In this document: piece after piece, positions 45,384 through 53,620 of the stretch
Numbering within the stretch: position 1 is the stretch's first letter
Layout of the letters: each line of letters begins with the position of its first letter
Source: Leptolyngbya sp. BC1307
GTDB taxonomy: Bacteria > Cyanobacteriota > Cyanobacteriia > Phormidesmidales > Phormidesmidaceae
Reading direction: 5' to 3'
Length of the DNA stretch: 64,000 nt
Assembly (NCBI RefSeq): GCF_002286735.1
Contig: NZ_NRTA01000015.1
Span: 34,906-98,905 of the forward strand
Position numbers and translations under genes: made by a program
The notes under the pieces: model-generated
The model's database searches: none
Told to the model about the DNA's origin: nothing
The model's input: only the letters and a program-made list of their open reading frames with translations

Positions 45384-46451
45384 TTGTCCTCTCTAGATCA
45401 GTCATTTTTTGTCAACAAGCCGCTCCGCACTCACTACATTTTTCTACTACATCGGGTTTATATATTGGCGTTTATTTCTGTGAACCGGTTAGTCCGTCCG
45501 CTGCAACAGGGGCATCTGATCTCTGGTCGATTCCTCAAGCGGCCTCTCAAACCTTTGCTCTTAGGGATGGCGATCGTCCTGGGCGGCTGCTCGTCTGAAG
45601 GTGTTCAAGCGGTTCAAACCCTTGTCTTTGGCGAACCTGATGTGCTCTACATTCAACCTATTCAGGTCTGTGATGACAGCGGTAGTCGCTGCGCTCGTAG
45701 CAACTTCTTTGCAGACATTACCGCCAAAATTTTAGAACAGGCCAGACTGAAGGTGTCTTTTTTGCCGCCCAACCGCCTGAATGCCACCCGCTTTCTTAAA
45801 ATTGACGACAGCAGCCGGCGCAGTTCGTCTGACTACGAATTTTACGAACTCACCCGAACCGGCGGCGCGGGTGCCTTTGGTCGTCACCCTGACTCTGGCC
45901 GCAATAGCGGTCCTATCAATGTTTGGTTTGTCGAAGAAATCGAAGCGATCAATGGCTTTACCCAGTTTGGCCTGGCCTGGATCGGCGCTAATGGCGTACT
46001 GGTGAGTGAAGCCGCGCTCGATTTTGGCAGCAGCGGTCGCACCGATACCCTCGCTCATGAGATTGGCCATAACCTGGGGCTGCGACACGCTACGCTGGGA
46101 GCCGGGAGCGCTAATAATTTGCTGACCGACGGCGATCGCCGCAATATTCCTAGTTCAGTCAGTGACATCAACCCTAATGGCGCTGGCCTCAGCGCGCTCA
46201 CAGACGCTCAAATCAAGAAGATTCGCGAGAGCCCCTTTGTCACTCAGGGCGCACCAGGAATAGCCCCTGGCTTTGAAGTCTCTCTTGACAATCAGGCGGG
46301 CACCTCTGCAGCAGACGCTAGTCCTACTCGCCTATCTCCAGCGCCAACGTCGTCAAAAAGTGTGCCCGAGCCGACCGTCGGCTGGTTAGGATTGGCAGTG
46401 TTGGGCTTATCTATGTTGAAGGTGACTCGCCGAGCAGCGGCTAAGTCATAG
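45384..46451 (+). CDS. Metzincin-type zinc protease with lipobox-like leader and PEP-CTERM anchor
   Basis: A protein of up to 355 residues. It has a hydrophobic leader (LKPLLLGMAIVLGGCSS; LGGC reads as a lipobox), the extended zinc motif HEIGHNLGLRH at about residue 225, and a C-terminal sorting signal with Pro-Glu-Pro, a hydrophobic helix and Arg-Arg (VPEPTVGWLGLAVLGLSML, then TRR). Thus it is exported, probably processed by an exosortase that is not in the window. Substrate unknown; within the hps cluster it could trim sheath or surface proteins. The start is uncertain: TTG 45384 or GTG 45480. The metzincin Met-turn is not obvious. Confidence 0.82.
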   Translation: MSSLDQSFFVNKPLRTHYIFLLHRVYILAFISVNRLVRPLQQGHLISGRFLKRPLKPLLLGMAIVLGGCSSEGVQAVQTLVFGEPDVLYIQPIQVCDDSGSRCARSNFFADITAKILEQARLKVSFLPPNRLNATRFLKIDDSSRRSSSDYEFYELTRTGGAGAFGRHPDSGRNSGPINVWFVEEIEAINGFTQFGLAWIGANGVLVSEAALDFGSSGRTDTLAHEIGHNLGLRHATLGAGSANNLLTDGDRRNIPSSVSDINPNGAGLSALTDAQIKKIRESPFVTQGAPGIAPGFEVSLDNQAGTSAADASPTRLSPAPTSSKSVPEPTVGWLGLAVLGLSMLKVTRRAAAKS

Positions 46452-46499
46452 CTCCAGAGACTCATGTAGCGCGTAGAGGGGGTAGAGAGACCCGTGATC

Positions 46500-47105
46500 A
46501 TGCCAAAACTGTTGTTCCCTATCTTGGCGGTGGTGGCGATCGCCGGTCTGATCGTCCTCTGGCCCCCTCAAAAGCGAGCCTCGCTCCCCCCAGCTCAAAC
46601 TATTGCGGCAGATATCGAACCGATGACAACCGCTGATCGCATCGCTCAGCCGCCCCTTCGCCAAACATTTACTAACGAACCGTACCGGCTGGTCATCAGC
46701 GCCGCAGATCAGTGGCAAACACCGCGCGCGCGCGGTCAGCTATACGAGGGCGACACCCTACGCTGGCAAAAAGATCTGCCCCACGAATACGGCCCCAGAT
46801 TTGCACTGATTGGCCCTGCCGGACAAGTGCTCTTACTCGATGAATTTATCAACGTCGCGAGCCCCTACGCGCTAACTCTGATTGATCTAGATGGAGAAGT
46901 CGTTGTGCAGCGCAGCTTTGATGATGTTCAAAAAGCGCTCGATATTTCTCCGGCTATCCTGACTGAGCAAGCAACCAGCGGCTGGTGGATTTCGGCGCCA
47001 CCTAGATTACATGTCAGGAGCAGTCGCGCCTTAGTAGAGACCGGGGGCACTACACTCGAAGTTGATTTGGCCACTGGCGAACTCAGCCGCCGCGCCGATC
47101 TGTAG
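46500..47105 (+). CDS. Membrane-anchored protein of unknown function in the hps cluster
   Basis: A protein of about 201 residues with one N-terminal membrane helix (LLFPILAVVAIAGLIVLW) and a beta-rich extracytosolic part (YRLVISAADQWQTPRARGQLYEGDTLRWQKDLP, GPRFALIGPAGQVLLLDEFIN). I do not recognise a family. A GTG at 46494 is an alternative start. Its stop directly touches the ATG of the next glycosyltransferase, so it is part of the same operon and presumably of polysaccharide export or assembly. Confidence 0.7.
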   Translation: MPKLLFPILAVVAIAGLIVLWPPQKRASLPPAQTIAADIEPMTTADRIAQPPLRQTFTNEPYRLVISAADQWQTPRARGQLYEGDTLRWQKDLPHEYGPRFALIGPAGQVLLLDEFINVASPYALTLIDLDGEVVVQRSFDDVQKALDISPAILTEQATSGWWISAPPRLHVRSSRALVETGGTTLEVDLATGELSRRADL

Positions 47106-48344
47106 ATGAACCGTCATTCCCCCCATCCTCTGGCCGCCATGAAGCCGTTAAAAATTTTACAAATTGTCCCCTCGATCTCGCTGGTCTATGGTGGCCCGAG
47201 TCAGATGGTGCGCGGACTTTCGGCAGCGCTCGGGGCTCAGTCAGCGGTCGGCCAGGTAACAGTGATCACCACCGACTCCAATGGCGATGTCGATGAGCTG
47301 CCTTTAGACGTGCCACTCGGCCAGCCTGTGACCGAAGACGGCTATGAAGTCATCTACTTTCGCTGCTCTCCTTTTCGCCGCTACAAATTTTCTCTCGATC
47401 TGCTGAGCTGGCTCTGGGCTAACGCTGACCAGTACGACATTGCTCATATTCATGCTTTGTTTTCGCCGGTCAGCACCTCAGCTGCGACCGTTTGTCGCTG
47501 GAAAAATCTACCCTATCTCATGCGGCCCCTCGGCACACTAGATCCGGCTGACCTGCAAAAGAAAAAACAGACCAAACAGCTCTACGCCAGCTTGTTTGAG
47601 CGCCCTAACTTGGCCGGAGCCGCCGCGATTCACTTCACCAGCGAGCAGGAGGCCAAAGTCTCTGAGCGGTTTGGGGTAGAGACGCCCGATGTGGTCATCC
47701 CGCTGGGCGTGGCGCTACCCGACTTGCCCGAACGCATCGCTGCTCAAGCGTCTATTCGAGCGGCGTTTGATATTCCAGCTGAGCGAACAATTGTGCTGTT
47801 TATGTCGCGTGTTGATCCTAAAAAAGGTTTTGACTTGCTGCTGCCCGCGCTTGAAGACCTGTACGCGCATGATTGCCCCTTTCACTTTTTGCTTTGCGGC
47901 GCTAACCCTCAAGATAGAGCCTACGAAAACGATATCCGCCGCCAGATCCAGGCTGCGCCCTGGGCAGATCAGGCTACTCTCAACGGCTTTGTCTCCGGCG
48001 AACTCAAAGCTCAAATTCTCAGCGCTGCCGATGTGTTTGTGCTGCCGTCTTACTACGAAAACTTTGGCATTGCGGTGGCAGAAGCGATGGCGGCTAGCAT
48101 TCCGGTTGTGATCTCTGACCAGGTGCATATTTGGCCAGAGATTCAGGCGAGTACGGCGGGTTGGGTAGTGCCTTGCGAGGTCAAGGCTTTGACTGAGGCG
48201 CTAGAGACAGCGATCGCTCAACCCGACGAGCGACTGCAAAGAGGCCAAAATGCCCGGCGCTGTGCCCAAGAAAAATATAGCTGGGAAGCGATCGCTCAGC
48301 GCATCACCATTACCTATCAGCAAATTCTAGACGCTAAGCCCTAA
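47106..48344 (+). CDS. hpsP: Glycosyltransferase family 4 (HpsP-like)
   Basis: A 412-residue GT-B transferase. KILQIVPSISLVYGGPSQMVRGL opens the acceptor domain, HIHALFSPVSTSAATVC and LMRPLGTLDPADL follow. The C-terminal donor domain has TIVLFMSRVDPKKGFDLLLPAL, FLLCG and SYYENFGIAVAEAMAASIPVVIS with the conserved glutamates. It starts directly at the preceding stop codon (ATG 47106; a second Met at 47139 may be the true start). It is the last gene of the hps-like run. Donor sugar unknown. Confidence 0.77.
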   Translation: MNRHSPHPLAAMKPLKILQIVPSISLVYGGPSQMVRGLSAALGAQSAVGQVTVITTDSNGDVDELPLDVPLGQPVTEDGYEVIYFRCSPFRRYKFSLDLLSWLWANADQYDIAHIHALFSPVSTSAATVCRWKNLPYLMRPLGTLDPADLQKKKQTKQLYASLFERPNLAGAAAIHFTSEQEAKVSERFGVETPDVVIPLGVALPDLPERIAAQASIRAAFDIPAERTIVLFMSRVDPKKGFDLLLPALEDLYAHDCPFHFLLCGANPQDRAYENDIRRQIQAAPWADQATLNGFVSGELKAQILSAADVFVLPSYYENFGIAVAEAMAASIPVVISDQVHIWPEIQASTAGWVVPCEVKALTEALETAIAQPDERLQRGQNARRCAQEKYSWEAIAQRITITYQQILDAKP

Positions 48345-48446
48345 CAGGCCGACGATTTACAATCAGCCTATCGCCATAAATCATCCGCTTGACTTAGTCC
48401 TTTCCCTTTAGACTGAGAGGGTAGTGATCCGGTATACCAAGAGTCC

Positions 48447-49148
48447 ATGGCTGAGCAGATCGACCTCTTCAGCGCCAGCGGCGTAGAAGCCACCCCGCCC
48501 CCCGCAGACTTTGATATTGACAAAATTCCGACCAGCGCCAAAGTCCCCATCCCACCAGGCACCTATACGTCGCTAGATACGCTAGCGGGTCACTGCAAAG
48601 GCTGTCAGCGCTGCGAACTTGCCGAAACACGCACTAACGTCGTTGTCAGCCGAGGCAGCCGCACTGCGCCGATTATGATTATCGGTGAAGGCCCTGGCCA
48701 GCAGGAAGACGAGCAAGGTCTCCCCTTTGTCGGCAGATCAGGGCAACTATTAGAAAAAATTCTAGGGTCAGTGCGCATTGACAGCGAAAAAGACGTTTAC
48801 ATTTGCAACATCGTCAAATGTCGTCCGCCCGAAAACCGCAACCCCACCACTGCCGAAATCAACGCCTGTCGCCCCTACATACTCGAACAAATTCGTCTGG
48901 TTGACCCCAAGCTCATTTTGCTGACAGGGGCCACTTCCGTGAAGGGCATCATCCCTAGCGAAAAGCGCGGCATCACTAAAATTCGCGGCCAGTGGATTGA
49001 GTGGGAAGGTCGCCTGTGTATGCCCATTCTTCACCCGGCCTACTTGCTGCGCAACCCTTCTCGGGAGCCCGGCAAACCCAAGTGGCTCATGTGGCAAGAC
49101 ATTCAAGCTGTGAAGACCAAACTAGACGAAATTCGCGCTGAGTCTTAG
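48447..49148 (+). CDS. Type 4 uracil-DNA glycosylase (4Fe-4S)
   Basis: A 233-residue DNA repair enzyme that removes uracil from DNA. Family 4 marks are the cluster cysteines (CKGCQRC early, a third in CNIVKC and a fourth in ACRPY), motif A GEGPGQQEDEQGLPFVGRSGQLL and the late HPAYLLRNP. The N-terminal ~45 residues are Pro-rich and variable. It is followed closely by the broken nucleotidyltransferase gene on the other strand, the edge of the small accessory patch. Confidence 0.93.
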   Translation: MAEQIDLFSASGVEATPPPADFDIDKIPTSAKVPIPPGTYTSLDTLAGHCKGCQRCELAETRTNVVVSRGSRTAPIMIIGEGPGQQEDEQGLPFVGRSGQLLEKILGSVRIDSEKDVYICNIVKCRPPENRNPTTAEINACRPYILEQIRLVDPKLILLTGATSVKGIIPSEKRGITKIRGQWIEWEGRLCMPILHPAYLLRNPSREPGKPKWLMWQDIQAVKTKLDEIRAES

Positions 49149-49178
49149 CTCAGATTATTCTCTCGGCAATAATGGAGG

Positions 49179-49557
49179 TCAAGAAGATAGGACTGTTCGC
49201 GATTCATAAACTATCTGAGTATTGCTTAAGATTTCGCGTCGTCGTATCCAGTTGTGGTCAGATTCAACCGCCTCGCGCTCTACAAGGTCAACCTTTCGAT
49301 GGAATAAGTCTTCAAACTGGTACTCAAGACCGACAACATCCATCAGGCTCATGCTGCCGTCTGGAACCAGCCTAACTAGAACATCAATATCACTATCGGC
49401 ATCAAAGTCTTCCCGTCGGATAGAGCCGAAAAATGTCAGCTCCGTTATTCTTTACTACGATGGGTGATCGCTCATAAAAATCCTTTAGCGCTGCTGGTGA
49501 CACGTCGAGCCTTTTATATAGCCGTGAATTGGATGGGGAAGACACAGAATGGCTCAT
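49179..49557 (-). pseudogene. MNT-type nucleotidyltransferase broken by a single-base frameshift
   Basis: A gene of the minimal nucleotidyltransferase (MntA/MNT) type. From the ATG at 49557 the frame reads LDVSPAALKDFYERSPIV and then runs out of frame. The catalytic part FGSIRREDFDADSDIDVLV, LEYQFEDLFHRKVDLVE and the end are in the next frame. Dropping one A from a run of three at plus 49451-49453 joins both parts to a 125-residue protein of normal family length. No start codon precedes the second part. It may be a dead antitoxin or half of an HEPN/MNT pair; no HEPN partner is next to it. A sequencing error is possible. Confidence 0.8.
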
Positions 49558-49662
49558 TTACGCATCGCCTTACATCATAGCGGTCATTAGGAGAGCAGTA
49601 AGGCACGCCTCACGAGTCATCTGTGCTGACTCGTGAGGGCAGCAGAGGTCGGATTGGTTTCA

Positions 49663-49998
49663 CTATCCAACCGCATAATCTGTGTACTCACGCATATAGC
49701 GCGGATGGAACCCAAGCACAATATCTTCTTTAGAAATGCCGTTTTCCACCATATCTGCGGCAACATCATGCTCAGTAGAATTCGCCAATAGCCATATTTT
49801 TCCATCTCTGATAACACAGTGAATCGGAGAATGATGTACCCACCGCTTGTGCAGCCAGCCCGTGTGCCAAATCAGGTAGTGATGACGTTCGGTATCAAAA
49901 CTAACTTCGACATCTATTTCTCCGTATGCGGGTTTGTGTTTTGCGTATGCATGTAGCAGATCTTGAACAATCGTCTGATAGCGAGCTAACTTTTCCAC
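49663..49998 (-). CDS. xisI: XisI-family protein
   Basis: A 111-residue protein recognised as XisI by YQTIVQDLL, FDTERHHYLIWHTGWL, RWVHHSPIHCVIRDGKIWL and GISKEDIVLGFHP. XisI is one of the accessory factors that, with XisH and the recombinase XisF, allow excision of the fdxN element in Anabaena. Here there is no element or XisF, and such pairs occur in many copies in filamentous cyanobacteria. The start is GTG and overlaps xisH by 13 bases, so both are co-translated. Its molecular action is unknown. Confidence 0.9.
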   Translation of the reverse strand: MEKLARYQTIVQDLLHAYAKHKPAYGEIDVEVSFDTERHHYLIWHTGWLHKRWVHHSPIHCVIRDGKIWLLANSTEHDVAADMVENGISKEDIVLGFHPRYMREYTDYAVG

Positions 49999-50402
49999 GA
50001 CACAATCTCCTGACTACTCACTTCGTAAATCAAAAGCTTTAACTGATTTTCCTCTACCATTGCTCTGGGAAAGTCCAGTTGGAAAAAGCCATTGTAAGTT
50101 CTTAAAGGAATTGCTAGGTATAGAACACGCTCCGGTTCGTTAATCCGAAGTGCTCCTCGATAGTTAATGAACTGCCCCAGCGCTCGATGAAATTCTGTAA
50201 TTGTAGAACTGGAAGCCAAGAAGCTTTTGACTTCGATAGCAATCTTTTGGCCCTGCCGTTCAGCCGCCAAGAGACACTCAGCGCCCAAATCAATTTCCAT
50301 CTCAACGCCGCCAACTTGTATGTCGAGCGGGTCGTGAGTGATTGTCCATCCGTCTTTGATCAAGGCGGTTTTTACAACATCGTGAAATCTATCTTTGGCC
50401 AC
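49986..50402 (-). CDS. xisH: XisH-family protein with PD-(D/E)XK nuclease-like motif
   Basis: A 138-residue protein of the XisH family: MAKDRFHDVVKTALIKDGW, EIDLGAECLLAAER, KIAIEVKSF, EFHRALGQFINYR. The sequence E/D ... EVK (Asp38 or Glu42, Glu57 and Lys59) resembles the metal-binding centre of PD-(D/E)XK nucleases. It is therefore plausible that XisH cuts DNA and XisI controls it, though known activity is lacking. The start is GTG. Together with xisI and the broken MNT gene it forms an accessory patch between udg and pyrF. Confidence 0.9.
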   Translation of the reverse strand: MAKDRFHDVVKTALIKDGWTITHDPLDIQVGGVEMEIDLGAECLLAAERQGQKIAIEVKSFLASSSTITEFHRALGQFINYRGALRINEPERVLYLAIPLRTYNGFFQLDFPRAMVEENQLKLLIYEVSSQEIVSWKS

Positions 50403-50455
50403 GAATTACATACCGAGAAGCGGTAAAAGCTATAGCTGTCTAATATCCAAGGCAT

Positions 50456-51130
50456 TCATTCTAAAGGATAAATCGCTCCGGCCCGGCAGTCTCGCAGCCA
50501 TAGCTGTACGGCCTGACCGACGCTGCCATGACTGTTTTCACGGGGGGGTAGAGGCGATCGCACATTCCCCACATCATCTATTGCCGAAAACATCAGCGCC
50601 AGCCGCCAGCCGTCATCGGCCTGAGTCAAAAACAGCCAGTGATATTCCTGCACCTGTTTGTCGCGCAGCCCCGAATACTGTCGCGATAGCGTGGTAAAAA
50701 ATATTTGAGTGATCGGGCCGCCCGCATCCGGCGAAGTCGTATACATATAGTCATTCAAGTCCAGCGGCTCTAGCTCAGACCTGCCCGCAATTAGCACATA
50801 AGAGGGGCGGTAGGGCGCGCGGCCATCGGCTTCGTTGCCAGGTAGGGCCGCTACGGTGCGCTGCAATACCCGATTGGTATAGTTGGGAATGTCTCGAAGC
50901 AATAGCGCTGTGAGCGGCTCAACTTCTGCGGGGCAGGTCGTCTGGGGTCGTAACGGCATATAGGGCCGAGGCGGATCGGGCTCGCTGCCGGTAGCGCCAT
51001 CTTCACTAGCGGGCTTACGCTCCATCTGCGGGTCTATGACAGCCGCCTGCGGAATAGGCGAGAGTACGTTGCCCGCCTCGCCGTTCGGTAGCTTTAGACT
51101 CAAGGTTGCCGCGATCGCCCATCCGATCAT
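50456..51130 (-). CDS. Conserved hypothetical protein coupled to pyrF
   Basis: A 224-residue protein not recognised by function. It has a short hydrophobic N-terminus ([14 protein letters not shown], a probable signal or anchor) and a folded part with [66 protein letters not shown] and [12 protein letters not shown]. Two conserved cysteines may bond outside the cytosol. Its ATG overlaps the pyrF stop by four bases (ATGA), so it is translated with pyrF, though no link to pyrimidines is evident. Confidence 0.75.
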   Translation of the reverse strand: MIGWAIAATLSLKLPNGEAGNVLSPIPQAAVIDPQMERKPASEDGATGSEPDPPRPYMPLRPQTTCPAEVEPLTALLLRDIPNYTNRVLQRTVAALPGNEADGRAPYRPSYVLIAGRSELEPLDLNDYMYTTSPDAGGPITQIFFTTLSRQYSGLRDKQVQEYHWLFLTQADDGWRLALMFSAIDDVGNVRSPLPPRENSHGSVGQAVQLWLRDCRAGAIYPLE

Positions 51131-51843
51131 CCGCCCATTTCCTCACAGATCTGCGCAAAGGCCGCTGCCGGATCGGCTGCTTGTGTAATCGGCCTGCCAA
51201 TCACCAGGTAGTGAGCGCCCGCCTGCACCGCTTCGGCTGGGGTCATCGCCCGCTGCTGATCGCCTTTTTGCGCCCAAGTGGGCCTCACCCCCGGGCAGAC
51301 CAGCCAAAAGTCATCGCCGCAGGTGCGTCTGAGCAGGCTGGCTTCTTGGGGAGAACAGACCGCCCCCCGCAGACCGCTCTCCTGAGCCAATAGCGCCATC
51401 TGCTGGATATAGTCTGTAAGGGCAACAGGTATTTTGAGATCGGTAGACAGCGATCGCTCGTCAATACTCGTGAGCAGCGTCACCGCAATTACCCTGGGCG
51501 GCTCGCAGCCGCTGGCCTGAGCGCCTTCAGCCGCCGCAGTCTGCGCTGCCATCAGAGCGGCTTTCCCAGATGCTGCATGGACCGTCAGCAAATCCACACC
51601 GTAGCGCCCCGCCGCCCGACAAGCCCCGGCCATTGTATTCGGAATGTCGTGAAACTTCAGATCTAAAAAGATGCGCTTATTACGAGATTTCAGCTCTTTT
51701 AGCAGGGTCGGGCCGCTGCTGACAAACAGCTCTAGGCCCACTTTCCAAAAGGTGACCTGCGGGAGAGCGTCGAGGAGAGCGATCGCTTCCCCTTCACCCG
51801 GCACATCCAGCGGCACAATAATTTGCTCAGACGCACTGCCCAT
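51127..51843 (-). CDS. pyrF: Orotidine 5'-phosphate decarboxylase
   Basis: Makes UMP from OMP, the last step of pyrimidine nucleotide synthesis. The 238-residue form starts at the ATG at 51843, five bases from the tyrS stop; a longer frame to 51882 would overlap tyrS. Active-site motif [13 protein letters not shown] has the Asp-Lys-x-x-Asp set (DLKFHD), LTVHA follows, and LVCPGVRP plus HYLVIGRPI give the phosphate-binding loops. It lies in an operon-like order tyrS, pyrF, hypothetical. Confidence 0.95.
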   Translation of the reverse strand: MGSASEQIIVPLDVPGEGEAIALLDALPQVTFWKVGLELFVSSGPTLLKELKSRNKRIFLDLKFHDIPNTMAGACRAAGRYGVDLLTVHAASGKAALMAAQTAAAEGAQASGCEPPRVIAVTLLTSIDERSLSTDLKIPVALTDYIQQMALLAQESGLRGAVCSPQEASLLRRTCGDDFWLVCPGVRPTWAQKGDQQRAMTPAEAVQAGAHYLVIGRPITQAADPAAAFAQICEEMGG

Positions 51844-51847
51844 TTTT

Positions 51848-53098
51848 TTAAGCGACCAACCGCACAAACTTCTTCTTCCCAACCTGTAGCACCTTTCCGG
51901 TCAGCTCATCAGCGCTTTCAAACGTGAGATTGGGATCGCTCATCTTTTCACCGTCGAGTTTTACCGCCCCCCCGTGAACATGACGGCGCGCTTCACTACT
52001 GCTGGCGCAAAGCGGCGTTGCTCCCAGCAAATAAAACAGCTTAGCCGGAAACCCAACCTCAGCGAGTGAAAATTCGGCGACCGCTTCAGCCGCTTGGGCC
52101 TGTCCTTGCACAAGCGTCAGCGCATCTTGCTGGGCCTGCGCTGCCGCCTGCTCTCCGTGAAATTGGCTGGTGACCGTTTTAGCCAGCAGCTTTTGCTGCT
52201 CTCGCGGGTTATCTGGCAGCTCATCTAAAGGCAGCTTGGTCAGATGCGTAAAGTAGTCCACAATTACCGCGTCAGCCGTTTTCTCCAGCTTGGAATACAT
52301 CGAGAGCGGGTCTTCTTTCAGGCCGACGTAGTTACCCAAAGACTTAGACATTTTTTGGCTGCCGTCAGTGCCGATCAGCAGCGGTAGCAGCATACCAAAC
52401 TGAGGCCGCTGGTTGAAATGACGCTGCAAATCGCGCCCGACCGCCACGTTAAACTTTTGGTCAGTGCCGCCTAGCTCCACGTCAGACTCCAATGCTACCG
52501 AGTCATAGCCCTGGAGCAGCGGATATAAAAACTCGTGCATGTAGACCGGCGTGCCTTTTTCGTAGCGATTGGCGAACCCTTCTTTTGCCAGCATTTGGCC
52601 CAGCGTCATCGTACTCAACAGCTCTAGCAGCTTGCTGAGATCTATACCAGCTAGCCACTCCGAGTTGTAGCGAATCTCTAGTCTCCCAGGCGTATCAAAG
52701 TCTAAAATGGGCCGCACTTGGTCGATATAGGTTTCGGCGTTAGCCTTGACCTCGGTTGGGCTCAGCTGTTTGCGGACTTCTGCTCGGTCGGTCGGGTCGC
52801 CAATCTGCGCGGTAAAGTCACCAATTAGCAGCACGGCTGTGTGACCTGCATCTTGAAAATCGCGCAGCTTGCGCACCACAATGCTGTGGCCCAAGTGAAT
52901 CTCGGAGCCGGTTGGGTCAATGCCGAGCTTTACTCGCAGGGGCTGGTCACTCTGCTGTAGCCGCGAGATCAAATTATCATTGCCGTCAGTTGAACCGGGC
53001 TGATCGGGGAAAACTTCACTCACGCCCCGGTAGATATCGGTCAGCGCTGGCGGAATCGCAGAAGGTGAGGGTGAATTTGCAGCAGTGCTAGCAGTCAT
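51848..53098 (-). CDS. tyrS: Tyrosyl-tRNA synthetase
   Basis: Class I aminoacyl-tRNA synthetase that loads tyrosine. HLGHSIVV is the HIGH motif, KMSKSLGNY is KMSKS, and an S4-like RNA-binding domain ends the protein ([16 protein letters not shown]). The ATG at 53098 is preferred; the frame is open to an ATG at 53119, which adds seven hydrophobic residues. The early [12 protein letters not shown] block suggests the TyrZ-like group. It precedes pyrF on the minus strand with a five-base gap. Confidence 0.95.
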   Translation of the reverse strand: MTASTAANSPSPSAIPPALTDIYRGVSEVFPDQPGSTDGNDNLISRLQQSDQPLRVKLGIDPTGSEIHLGHSIVVRKLRDFQDAGHTAVLLIGDFTAQIGDPTDRAEVRKQLSPTEVKANAETYIDQVRPILDFDTPGRLEIRYNSEWLAGIDLSKLLELLSTMTLGQMLAKEGFANRYEKGTPVYMHEFLYPLLQGYDSVALESDVELGGTDQKFNVAVGRDLQRHFNQRPQFGMLLPLLIGTDGSQKMSKSLGNYVGLKEDPLSMYSKLEKTADAVIVDYFTHLTKLPLDELPDNPREQQKLLAKTVTSQFHGEQAAAQAQQDALTLVQGQAQAAEAVAEFSLAEVGFPAKLFYLLGATPLCASSSEARRHVHGGAVKLDGEKMSDPNLTFESADELTGKVLQVGKKKFVRLVA

Positions 53099-53186
53099 GA
53101 GCAGAGAGAGGGTTAACATTGCTATGCCAAGGCACTAAGCCGGGGCTCTGACAGTGTAGCTTTATGGGTGAACCTCTGGTGCTTTA

Positions 53187-53218
53187 TCGCAGTACCCGGA
53201 TGCATTCGGGTACTGCGA
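53187..53218. repeat. Perfect 12-base inverted repeat with a short loop
   Basis: TCGCAGTACCCG at 53187-53198 is the exact reverse complement of CGGGTACTGCGA at 53207-53218. The eight-base middle (GATGCATT) could extend the stem by a G-T and an A-T pair, leaving a TGCA loop. It is far more stable than the other hairpins of this window. Confidence 0.9.
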
Positions 53219-53279
53219 GTCACTTTGCCTGTTGCAACATAAGGCTTTTAGCCAGTGTGCTGTACCTCAGCAAAGTGAC
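53219..53279. repeat. Second, adjacent inverted repeat enclosing smaller palindromes
   Basis: GTCACTTTGC at 53219-53228 and GCAAAGTGAC at 53270-53279 pair perfectly over ten bases. Inside lie a ten-base palindrome TGTTGCAACA (53230-53239) and a small hairpin GGC-TTTTA-GCC (53243-53253). The first arm starts on the base after the previous hairpin ends, so the two stems can stack. Confidence 0.85.
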
Positions 53280-53620
53280 CAACGCTATAGATAGCCCAAG
53301 TCAAAAGTGGGTCGGTTTGAAAGCTGCTCGGCGGATCTCGGTGAAAATACGGCTTTGAACTGTCTGTATATGCGAACTCCATAAGAAAAATCATAAAAGC
53401 CTGGATATCTACGAGAGATCATCTATATTTATCCAGTAGCTAAACTTGAAGTCAGCGTAAGTCAGCCAGCCAGTCAAGTTTATTGCGCTAGGGTGTTAGT
53501 TATTTCAGTTGATTTGGTTATCCTTCTTTCATCGTATCGGTCATAACTGCCTGGCAATGCCGTAGCGCTTTTCGGCATCATCAGGTAAGCTCCCCTTAAA
53601 TTAGGAACTATCGTCTCCCT

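Larger units (their letters stand above)
53120..53620. other. Divergent intergenic region with strong secondary structure
   Basis: About 500 bases between tyrS and the PBP gene. The first 160 bases contain two adjacent inverted repeats (see 53187-53218 and 53219-53279). The rest (53280-53620) has TCAG-type short direct repeats near 53450-53480 and is AT-rich. A 64-codon plus-strand frame (53164-53358) is explained by the repeats and is rejected. Both promoters should lie here. Confidence 0.5.

Noticed and set aside
49663..50402. XisH/XisI as evidence for an fdxN-type excision element here
   Set aside because: No site-specific recombinase, no att-like direct repeats and no interrupted gene were seen around the pair.
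53164..53358. 64-codon open frame on the plus strand ahead of the PBP gene
   Set aside because: It covers both inverted repeats, has no ribosome binding site and no protein-like pattern; the repeat structure explains its openness.
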